A stretch of DNA of 8,561 nucleotides from ZLKRG08 sp051006515 (GTDB lineage: Bacteria > Actinomycetota > Actinomycetes > Nanopelagicales > Nanopelagicaceae). The translations under genes were made by a program, and so were the position numbers. The notes under the pieces were generated by a model. It saw only the letters and a list, made by a program, of their open reading frames with translations, had not been told where the DNA came from and did no database searches. Positions 1 through 5,980 of this stretch are shown in pieces; positions within the stretch are counted from its first letter, which is position 1, and each line of letters begins with the position of its first letter. The stretch is from assembly GCA_051006515.1 (NCBI GenBank), contig JBPCTD010000006.1, positions 1 to 8,561 of the forward strand. Direction: 5' to 3'.

Positions 1-271
1 CTGCTAAACCAGTTAATAATGGGAACCAGCCAAAATCGCTTTCAACATTTATAGCAAACGAAAAAGTTAAACCTTTTCCTACTGGAACTTCGAATTTTCG
101 ATCTAATCTGCCGCGACCTGCACTTTGATAATCTGCAATTAATACAGTACGCGGAGAAAAATTCCTCCGCAAATCAACTTGGGTGGAACCAGTTTCTTTA
201 ATAAAACTTACTGACCAGTACTGCGAAACTTTGGAATTTATCTCTTCGATGTTTAGACCTTCGATACCCAC
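1..271 (-). CDS. birA: Biotin--[acetyl-CoA-carboxylase] ligase, 5' part (cut by left window edge)
   Basis: Translating the minus strand from a GTG at 271 gives 90 residues with no stop before the window edge. The reading shows biotin-ligase hallmarks: an ETGSTQ segment at residues 26-31 (the substrate-sensing region before the catalytic loop) and DYQSAGRGRLDRKF at 47-60, the biotinyl-AMP loop equivalent to the GRGRRGRKW loop of E. coli BirA. The protein starts almost directly at the catalytic domain, so there is no room for the N-terminal helix-turn-helix of E. coli BirA; it is the monofunctional type, an enzyme and not a repressor. It makes biotinyl-AMP and transfers biotin to carrier lysines, here most likely Lys536 of the neighbouring AccA. 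GTG is chosen because no ATG, GTG or TTG is seen in frame between it and the start of the divergent accD. No Shine-Dalgarno precedes it, which fits a leaderless message. The C-terminal two thirds lie outside the window. Confidence 0.9.
   Translation of the reverse strand, partial: MGIEGLNIEEINSKVSQYWSVSFIKETGSTQVDLRRNFSPRTVLIADYQSAGRGRLDRKFEVPVGKGLTFSFAINVESDFGWFPLLTGLA
151..170. repeat. Inverted repeat inside birA
   Basis: GCGGAG (151-156) and CTCCGC (165-170) form a perfect 6-base inverted repeat around an A/T-rich 8-base centre, which itself has partial AA/TT symmetry. It lies in the birA coding region, roughly 120 bases before the accD start. It could be a weak hairpin in the birA message or a protein-binding palindrome. 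A repeat of this size is expected by chance in a window of this length, so no function is claimed. Confidence 0.3.
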
Positions 272-277
272 AGAAGG

Positions 278-284
278 TACGGTA
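278..284. promoter_or_regulatory. Putative symmetric -10 element for divergent leaderless birA and accD
   Basis: The 18-base gap between the two start codons contains TACGGTA. On the plus strand TACGGT (278-283) fits the actinobacterial -10 pattern TAnnnT and ends 6 bases before the accD ATG. On the minus strand TACCGT (284-279) fits the same pattern and ends 7 bases before the birA GTG. Both distances suit transcription starting at the first base of the start codon. No convincing -35 box is visible in either direction. An AGAAGG at 272-277 could serve as a poor, distant Shine-Dalgarno for accD instead. The promoter call rests on position and a loose consensus only. Confidence 0.5.
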
Positions 285-289
285 GGGCC

Positions 290-1861
290 ATGAGCAAGAA
301 TCTGAAAACTACTGCAGGAAAAATCGAGGATTTAAGGGCTCGGCTAGATGAAGCGGTCCACTCTGCATCTGAAGCAGCAGTTACTAAGCAGCATGCCAAA
401 GGAAAATTAACAGCCAGAGAACGAATTGAACTGCTGTTAGATGAAGGCTCCTTCCAAGAGATGGATGAGTTTGCCCGTCATCGATCAACTGCATTTGGCA
501 TGGATAAGCACCGACCATATGGTGATGGTGTTGTGATTGGTTTTGGCACAATTGATGGTCGTAGCGTTGCCGTTTATTCACAAGATTTCACCATCTTTGG
601 TGGTTCGCTTGGCGAAGTAATGGCTGAGAAAATCAGAAAGATTATGGAATTTGCTCTCAAGAATGGAATTCCATTAATTGGAATAAATGATTCTGGTGGC
701 GCCAGAATTCAAGAAGGTGTGCAAGCACTAGGTGGATATGGACATATCTTCCGACTAAATACTCGCGCTTCGGGTGTAATTCCGCAGATTACTTTGATCT
801 TGGGTCCATGTGCAGGTGGTGCAGCTTATTCTCCTGCGCTTACAGATTTCACTGTTATGGTAAATGAGAAGTCTTATATGTTTATTACCGGCCCTGATGT
901 CATCAAGACAGTCACAGGTGAAGAAGTAGGAATGGAAGAACTTGGTGGTGCACATACTCATGCATCCAAAACTGGTAATGCGCACTACCTTGCAGAATCA
1001 GAAGAAGATGCAATTGATTACGTTAAAGCGCTTCTCTCGTATTTACCAAGCAATAACATGGATGGCGCACCTCATCTACCTGCTACCGAAACTTTAGCCC
1101 GCAAAGCAACAGATACTGCGCTAGATACTTTAATTCCAGACTCTCCGAATCAACCATATGACATGAAGACTGTGATTCATGCTCTTCTTGATGAAGGTGA
1201 ATTTTTGGAAGTCCATGCAAGTTTTGCGCCAAACATTATTGTGGGATTTGGGCGAATTGAAGGTGAATCTGTTGGAATCATTGCCAATCAACCACAACAA
1301 TTAGCGGGAACACTTGATATTAACTCTTCGGAAAAAGCAGCGAGATTCTTACGCTTCTGCGACTCATTCAATATTCCAATAGTTACCTTGGTTGATGTTC
1401 CGGGATTCTTACCTGGTACCGAACAAGAATGGGATGGCATTATCCGTAGAGGTGCAAAGTTACTTTATGCATACGCTGAAGCAACTGTGCCCTTAGTTAC
1501 CTTAGTAACTCGCAAGGCGTATGGCGGTGCATACATTGTTATGGGATCAAAACAGATCGGTGGCGATGTTGTTTTTGCTTGGCCAACTTCAGAGATTGCA
1601 GTGATGGGAGCCCAAGGCGCAGTAAATATTCTTTACCGTCGTGAAATTGCAGAAGCTAAAGATCCTGAAGCGCTGCGCGCACAATTGGTAGCTGATTACA
1701 ACGAATCTCTTGCTAATCCATATAACGCAGCAGAGCGCGGCATTGTTGATGCAGTAATCGAACCAAATCAAAGTCGCGAATACATCACCAAAGTGTTGCG
1801 AACCTTAAAAACAAAGCGCGACTCGTTGCCACCTAAGAAGCATGGAAACATCCCGCTATGA
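290..1861 (+). CDS. accD: Acyl-CoA carboxylase, carboxyltransferase (beta) subunit
   Basis: This 523-residue protein carries both crotonase-fold carboxyltransferase domains and moves the carboxyl group from carboxybiotin on AccA to an acyl-CoA in the cytoplasm. The N-terminal half has the NDSGGARIQEG segment (133-143) and GPCAGGAAYSPAL (172-184), which form the acyl-CoA oxyanion hole. The C-terminal half has DVPGFLPGTEQE (369-380), the biotin-side segment, followed by RKAYGGAYIVMGSK (408-421). Length and motifs match actinobacterial PccB/AccD5. At the position I align with Asp422 of Streptomyces coelicolor PccB, which sets propionyl-CoA preference, this protein has Ile416, the residue of acetyl-CoA-using AccB. 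Substrate is therefore acetyl-CoA or broad by inference, even though the gene order is that of a propionyl-CoA carboxylase locus. The ATG at 290 directly follows the putative -10 element, and the stop overlaps accE by four bases (ATGA), indicating translational coupling. Confidence 0.95.
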   Translation: MSKNLKTTAGKIEDLRARLDEAVHSASEAAVTKQHAKGKLTARERIELLLDEGSFQEMDEFARHRSTAFGMDKHRPYGDGVVIGFGTIDGRSVAVYSQDFTIFGGSLGEVMAEKIRKIMEFALKNGIPLIGINDSGGARIQEGVQALGGYGHIFRLNTRASGVIPQITLILGPCAGGAAYSPALTDFTVMVNEKSYMFITGPDVIKTVTGEEVGMEELGGAHTHASKTGNAHYLAESEEDAIDYVKALLSYLPSNNMDGAPHLPATETLARKATDTALDTLIPDSPNQPYDMKTVIHALLDEGEFLEVHASFAPNIIVGFGRIEGESVGIIANQPQQLAGTLDINSSEKAARFLRFCDSFNIPIVTLVDVPGFLPGTEQEWDGIIRRGAKLLYAYAEATVPLVTLVTRKAYGGAYIVMGSKQIGGDVVFAWPTSEIAVMGAQGAVNILYRREIAEAKDPEALRAQLVADYNESLANPYNAAERGIVDAVIEPNQSREYITKVLRTLKTKRDSLPPKKHGNIPL

Positions 1862-2046
1862 CCAAGAATTTCACCATTATTAGCGGCACCGCATCTGCAG
1901 AAGAACTCGAAGTTCTTAACCAAGTAATTAAGCAACATCAGAAAGTTGAACGCACACCGGTGGTAAAGAGAAGCAATTGGGCGCAGCCATTAATGCGCGC
2001 GCCTATGCCGCAAGCTACTATTTTCGGAGCAGGTCGAAACGCTTAA
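1858..2046 (+). CDS. accE: Acyl-CoA carboxylase epsilon subunit
   Basis: A 62-residue protein sits directly between accD and maf, where actinobacteria encode the small epsilon subunit that stabilises and stimulates the AccA-AccD complex. The sequence fits that family. A short beta-like start (FTIISG) is followed by SAEELEVLNQVI (14-25), the typical helix with an EEL core. Next come a charged linker, a conserved-looking tryptophan at 41 (SNWAQP), and a short basic tail with small residues ending FGAGRNA. Epsilon subunits are poorly conserved, so the call leans on position, size and the EEL...W pattern together. It overlaps accD by four bases and shares one base with maf (TAATG), so it is almost certainly translated with them. 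Retention of epsilon supports the multi-subunit actinobacterial carboxylase type over the plant/E. coli type. Confidence 0.87.
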   Translation: MTKNFTIISGTASAEELEVLNQVIKQHQKVERTPVVKRSNWAQPLMRAPMPQATIFGAGRNA

Positions 2047-2651
2047 TGAGATTAATTTTGGCATCACAATCACCTTCACGTAAGCGACTTCTCGAAGGTG
2101 CTGGTCTGCATCCTGAAATTATCGTCAGTAATGTAGATGAAGAGACCGAAGAATTTAGCGCCATGTCTCCAAGCGATATGGTGATTGCGCTAGCGATTAC
2201 CAAAGCACACACCGTGTTAGAGCAGATAAGCGATGACGCGCTAATAATCGCTTGTGACTCCACCTTTGAATTTGAAGGTGAATCATTCGGCAAACCAGAA
2301 ACGCCTGAAATAGCTAAAGAGCGCGCTGCCCGATTAAGTGGCAAAACTGGGTTACTTCATACTGGGCATTGCATTATTGATACCAAACAAGGAAAAGAAT
2401 TGGCAGATCGCGTCACCACATCAGTTACTTTTGATGATTTAAATTCAGAGTTGATTGAAGATTACGTAGCAACTGGCGAACCTCTAAAAGTTGCTGGTGG
2501 ATTTACTCTTGATGGTTTTAGTTCGCCTTTAATTAGTGGAATTGATGGCGACTACACCAATGTAGTCGGAATCTCTATGCCATACCTTCGAAAAAGCCTG
2601 GAACATCTTGGATATCCCTGGCCGACCGTGAAATCTATGGGGGCAAAATGA
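2046..2651 (+). CDS. maf: Maf-family nucleoside triphosphate pyrophosphatase
   Basis: Maf proteins hydrolyse nucleoside triphosphates to the monophosphate and pyrophosphate, acting as house-cleaning enzymes on non-canonical or excess nucleotides. From the ATG at 2046 the protein has 201 residues, a normal Maf length, and opens with the family start MRLILASQSPSRKRLL. Other motifs are VDEE (30-33), ACDSTF (69-74, with Asp71 as the catalytic-site acid), FGKP (81-84), GEPLKVAGGF (144-153) and GDYTNVVG (168-175). The reading frame is open back to an ATG at 1977, but the extra 23 residues precede the family start and lie wholly inside accE, so they are rejected. I cannot tell whether it prefers dTTP/UTP (YhdE type) or m7GTP (YceF type). 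Its place inside a carboxylase operon is shared with Mycobacterium, and I know no agreed functional reason for it. It overlaps accE by one base and accA by four. Confidence 0.93.
   Translation: MRLILASQSPSRKRLLEGAGLHPEIIVSNVDEETEEFSAMSPSDMVIALAITKAHTVLEQISDDALIIACDSTFEFEGESFGKPETPEIAKERAARLSGKTGLLHTGHCIIDTKQGKELADRVTTSVTFDDLNSELIEDYVATGEPLKVAGGFTLDGFSSPLISGIDGDYTNVVGISMPYLRKSLEHLGYPWPTVKSMGAK
2549..2568 (+). repeat. Perfect 8-bp hairpin with a four-base loop inside maf
   Basis: CGACTACA (2549-2556) and TGTAGTCG (2561-2568) are perfect reverse complements around the loop CCAA. The stem covers the codons of the conserved GDYTNVVG motif of maf and lies about 80 bases before the accA start. No U-rich run follows, so it is not a rho-independent terminator. 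It could be an RNA stability or processing element in the operon message. One such stem is within chance expectation for a window of this size. Confidence 0.35.
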
Positions 2652-4363
2652 AGCGTGTTCTTATCGCTAATCGCGGCGAAATTGCAATTCGAGTTATTCG
2701 AGCTTGCAGAGATCACGGTATTGAATCAGTAGCAGTTTATTCAGATGAAGATCGGAACTCTTTACATGCATCTATGGCAGATGCGGCATTTTCATTAAAG
2801 GGTTTGACTGCAGCTCAAACTTATTTAAACATTGAAAAGTTAATAAAGGTTGCTAAAGAATCTGGTGCAGATGCAGTTCACCCTGGCTATGGATTTCTTT
2901 CAGAGAATGCAGAGTTTGCCGAAGCTGTTAGCACTGCAGGTTTGATTTGGATTGGTCCGCCACCTGCTGCGATTCGTGCGCTTGGAGATAAAGTTTCCGC
3001 GCGCAAAATTGCAGCAAAAGCGGGAGCCCCTTTAGTTGCAGGTACCAAAGATCCGGTAGCATCTCATGAAGAAGTTGTCACCTTTGCAAAAGAACATGGT
3101 CTGCCAGTTGCAATTAAGGCAGCTCATGGTGGTGGCGGTCGTGGATTAAAAGTTGCACGTACTTTGGAAGAGATTCCGGAGCTTTATGCTTCAGCGGTAC
3201 GTGAAGCTATTGCTGGATTTGGTCGCGGAGAATGTTTCGTTGAGAGATATTTGGACAAACCTCGACATGTGGAAACTCAAGTTTTAGTAGATAAATTCGG
3301 CCATGCAGTAGTGGTTTCAACTCGCGATTGCTCGTTGCAACGTCGCCACCAGAAATTGGTTGAAGAAGCGCCAGCACCATTCTTAAGCCAAGCGCAGAAT
3401 CAAACCCTCTATCAGGCAAGCAAATCAATTATGAAAGAAGCTGGTTATGTTGGCGCTGGAACCTGTGAATTCCTAGTTGGTTTAGATGGCACAATTTCAT
3501 TTCTTGAGGTAAATACTCGACTACAAGTTGAGCATCCGGTATCGGAAGAGATCACCGGAATTGATTTAGTGCGTGAGCAGTTCCGAATCGCTGAAGGGCA
3601 AGCGCTGGGTTTTGATGATCCGGTGATACGTGGACACTCCATTGAATTTCGCATCAATGGTGAAGATCCAGGTCGTAACTTTTTGCCAGCACCAGGACAG
3701 ATAACAGAGTGGCATTTACCAAGCGGCCCTGGTGTTCGTGTTGATGCTGGTTTTAGAAAAGATGATTCCATTGGCGGAAACTTTGATTCCTTATTAGCAA
3801 AGTTAATCGTAACTGGAGCTAGCAGAGAACAAGCTATTGAACGTGCGAAGCGAGCCTTAGCAGAATTTAAAGTTGAAGGTTTAGCTACCGCTCTTCCCTT
3901 CCATCGAGCCATTCTAGAAGATCCGAATTTCACCAATACTTTTAAGATCTACACAAGTTACATTGAGAATGAATTTAAGAATGAGATTCCTGAATACCGT
4001 GCAGGTTCTCCGGTGGTACAAAGTCATGCAGCGCCTGAACATGTCATTGCAGAAATCAATGGACATCGCTTTGAAGTATTAGTGCATGTGCCAGAACCAG
4101 TTCACAAACGCCATCGCGCACGCAAAGGTGCGACGGGTGGTGCAACTGGCGATAGTTTGATGGCACCTATGCAAGGCACAGTGGTAAAAATTGCAGTCAA
4201 AGATGGAGATCAAGTTGAAAAGGGAGATTTACTCTTTGTGCTAGAAGCAATGAAGATGGAACAGCCTTTAACCGCTCATAAATCAGGAAAAATCTCGGGA
4301 ATTCTCGTTGAGATAGGTGAAACCATCGCAAGCGGAACCTCGCTGTGCGATATTTCAGATTAG
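2648..4363 (+). CDS. accA: Acyl-CoA carboxylase alpha subunit: biotin carboxylase fused to biotin carrier protein
   Basis: This 571-residue protein uses ATP and bicarbonate to carboxylate its own biotin. The N-terminal domain opens with VLIANRGEIA (4-13), and HPGYGFLSEN (78-87) is typical of biotin carboxylases. The ATP-grasp region has the glycine-rich loop HGGGGRGLK (160-168), HQKLVEEAPAP (234-244), Glu274, and EVNTRLQVEH (287-296), which contains the catalytic arginine 291. A basic, Gly/Thr-rich linker (about 487-502) leads to the carrier domain: MAPMQGTVVKI (505-515) and EAMKMEQ (533-539), with Lys536 as the biotinylated residue. There are no added pyruvate- or urea-carboxylase domains, so it is the stand-alone AccA/PccA type of actinobacteria, partnering AccD and AccE. 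The start overlaps maf by four bases, with a G-run a few bases upstream. The reading frame ends in three stops in a row, TAG TAA TAA. Confidence 0.96.
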   Translation: MKRVLIANRGEIAIRVIRACRDHGIESVAVYSDEDRNSLHASMADAAFSLKGLTAAQTYLNIEKLIKVAKESGADAVHPGYGFLSENAEFAEAVSTAGLIWIGPPPAAIRALGDKVSARKIAAKAGAPLVAGTKDPVASHEEVVTFAKEHGLPVAIKAAHGGGGRGLKVARTLEEIPELYASAVREAIAGFGRGECFVERYLDKPRHVETQVLVDKFGHAVVVSTRDCSLQRRHQKLVEEAPAPFLSQAQNQTLYQASKSIMKEAGYVGAGTCEFLVGLDGTISFLEVNTRLQVEHPVSEEITGIDLVREQFRIAEGQALGFDDPVIRGHSIEFRINGEDPGRNFLPAPGQITEWHLPSGPGVRVDAGFRKDDSIGGNFDSLLAKLIVTGASREQAIERAKRALAEFKVEGLATALPFHRAILEDPNFTNTFKIYTSYIENEFKNEIPEYRAGSPVVQSHAAPEHVIAEINGHRFEVLVHVPEPVHKRHRARKGATGGATGDSLMAPMQGTVVKIAVKDGDQVEKGDLLFVLEAMKMEQPLTAHKSGKISGILVEIGETIASGTSLCDISD

Positions 4364-4366
4364 TAA

Positions 4367-4372
4367 TAAAGT
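4367..4372 (+). promoter_or_regulatory. Putative internal -10 element in the 15-base gap before the mutase gene
   Basis: The only plus-strand gene gap longer than two bases (4364-4378) contains TAAAGT, which fits the TAnnnT pattern of actinobacterial -10 boxes. It ends 6 bases before the GTG start at 4379, the same distance as the element before accD. No good Shine-Dalgarno is present, so a leaderless start at 4379 is plausible. No -35 box is recognisable. The site could let the deoxyribose module be expressed apart from the carboxylase genes, with read-through also possible since no terminator is seen. Confidence 0.4.
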
Positions 4373-4378
4373 GGGTTC

Positions 4379-5980
4379 GTGAATCGAGCTGAAGTTCAAG
4401 CGTGGATTGCTGATGATCCGGACCCAAAAACTGCCGCGCATCTGCAACGCTTACTCGATGAAAATAACGAAGCAGAGCTTAAAAAACTTTTCAATGGCTT
4501 CTTAACTTTCGGAACTGCTGGCCTTCGCGGCCCAATCGCACCTGGACCATCTGGCATGAACCGCGCGGTTGTTGGTAGAACTGCAGCGGCGATTGCTCAA
4601 TACATGAAACAACGTTCACTTACCAAAGTGGTAATCGGCAGAGATGCCAGATACGGATCTGAAGATTTCACCCGCGAAAGTGCTGAGATCTTAAGTGGCG
4701 CTGGTCTTGAAGTTAGCGTGCTACCTCGGCCATTGCCCACCCCAGTACTAGCGCATGCCGTAAAACAATTGAATGCAGATGTTGGAATCATGGTTACTGC
4801 TAGCCACAACCCTCCAATGGATAATGGCTACAAGGTTTACTTAAACGCTGATGTTGATGGAATCAACTACCAAGGCTCGCAGATAATTACACCTACCGAT
4901 AAATTGATCTCTGCTGAGATCGACAAAATTACCTCCTTAAAAAGTCAACCTCGTGGTGTTTCATGGCACCAGCTCAATGATGAAGTTTTTGATGACTATG
5001 TGGCAAAGACTGCGCTAATCGGTAAGACACCAGGTAAGTTAAAGATTGTCTACACTGCAATGCATGGCGTTGGAACTGAAACTGTTGAAGCAGTATTTAA
5101 GCGCGCCGGTTTCGATGCGCCAATTTTGGTCGAAGCACAAACGAAACCAGATCCAGATTTTCCAACGGTGGCATTTCCAAATCCCGAAGAGCCTGGTGCA
5201 ATTGATTTAAGCCTGGAAAAAGCGCGAGAAGTTGGCGCAGATTTAGTAATTGCAAATGATCCTGATGCCGATCGCTGCGCCGCTGCTATCAACGATCCAA
5301 TTCATGGTTGGCGCATGCTTCGTGGCGATGAACTGGGTATTCTCCTTGGAGATTGGATAGCCCGAACAAATCCTGGTAATTATGGAAATTCGATTGTCTC
5401 TTCCTCCGGATTAAGCAAAATCGCCAAACATTACGGAAGAAATTTCCAAGAGACGCTAACTGGCTTTAAATACTTGTCACAGATACCAAACTTAGCTTTT
5501 GCTTACGAAGAGGCGATTGGATATTGCGTAGATTCCGCAACTGTTTCCGATAAAGATGGTGTTAGCGCTGCAATTGCTTTGGCGCAATTGGCAAGCGAAC
5601 TAGCGGCAAATGGGCAGACTATTTATGACCGCTTACAGGAGATTTGGCAGAATATTGGATTCCATGCCACTGAACAGATTTCAATCCGAGTAGAGAATAT
5701 TAAGTTAGTGGGCAAAGTACTTGAACGTTTCCGCTCCACCCCACCTTCTGCTATCGGCAAATTTGTGGTCACTCAAATTGATGATTTAGCTAAACCAAAT
5801 GGCGCACTTCCGCCAACCGATGGGTTAAGGATTTGGCTTGGAGATATCCGCGTGATCGTTAGACCTTCCGGTACAGAACCAAAGTTAAAGTGCTACATCG
5901 AAGTGATTAGCAATTCTGAAGCCGAAGCAAAAGAAATTTTAGATGAGTTACGTGGGCCATTGAAAGCGATGCTGCAATGA
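4379..5980 (+). CDS. Phosphohexomutase family protein, PGM2-like (probable phosphopentomutase/phosphomannomutase)
   Basis: The 533-residue protein is a four-domain alpha-D-phosphohexomutase, an enzyme that moves a phosphate between sugar C1 and C6 (or C1 and C5) through a phosphoserine. Motifs appear in the expected order: FGTAGLRG (44-51), the phosphoserine loop TASHNP with Ser142 (140-145), the metal loop DPDADR (294-299), TGFKYL (361-366), the sugar-contact segment YEEAIGY (376-382) and the phosphate clamp RPSGTEPK (495-502). Length and the LTFGTAGLRG start fit the PGM2/PmmB group, whose human member PGM2 acts mainly as a phosphopentomutase. A four-base overlap with deoC suggests it makes deoxyribose-5-phosphate for that enzyme; a general phosphomannomutase or phosphoglucomutase role remains possible. 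The GTG start is used because an earlier GTG at 4371 soon meets a stop in its frame. The name is secure at family level but not for substrate. Confidence 0.9.
   Translation: MNRAEVQAWIADDPDPKTAAHLQRLLDENNEAELKKLFNGFLTFGTAGLRGPIAPGPSGMNRAVVGRTAAAIAQYMKQRSLTKVVIGRDARYGSEDFTRESAEILSGAGLEVSVLPRPLPTPVLAHAVKQLNADVGIMVTASHNPPMDNGYKVYLNADVDGINYQGSQIITPTDKLISAEIDKITSLKSQPRGVSWHQLNDEVFDDYVAKTALIGKTPGKLKIVYTAMHGVGTETVEAVFKRAGFDAPILVEAQTKPDPDFPTVAFPNPEEPGAIDLSLEKAREVGADLVIANDPDADRCAAAINDPIHGWRMLRGDELGILLGDWIARTNPGNYGNSIVSSSGLSKIAKHYGRNFQETLTGFKYLSQIPNLAFAYEEAIGYCVDSATVSDKDGVSAAIALAQLASELAANGQTIYDRLQEIWQNIGFHATEQISIRVENIKLVGKVLERFRSTPPSAIGKFVVTQIDDLAKPNGALPPTDGLRIWLGDIRVIVRPSGTEPKLKCYIEVISNSEAEAKEILDELRGPLKAMLQ

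Noticed and set aside
1977..2045. Upstream ATG extending maf by 23 residues
   Set aside because: The extension would lie inside accE, and its residues do not resemble Maf; the family start MRLILASQSPSR begins at 2046, coupled to the accE stop.
2018..2344. Minus-strand open frame of 108 codons opposite maf
   Set aside because: It is covered by a well-supported plus-strand gene, and its translation shows no family motif or plausible start context.
3445..3936. Long open frame (163 codons) on the minus strand inside accA
   Set aside because: It lies wholly opposite a strongly conserved biotin carboxylase. Its translation is Ser/Arg/Pro-rich with no recognisable domain, as expected for an antisense shadow.
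4100..4155. Low-complexity basic and Gly/Thr-rich stretch in accA
   Set aside because: It is the expected flexible linker between the biotin carboxylase and carrier domains, not a repeat expansion or an inserted element.
2648..4363. accA as a pyruvate carboxylase or urea carboxylase fragment
   Set aside because: The gene ends cleanly after the carrier domain, and the linked accD and accE supply the missing carboxyltransferase and epsilon subunits.
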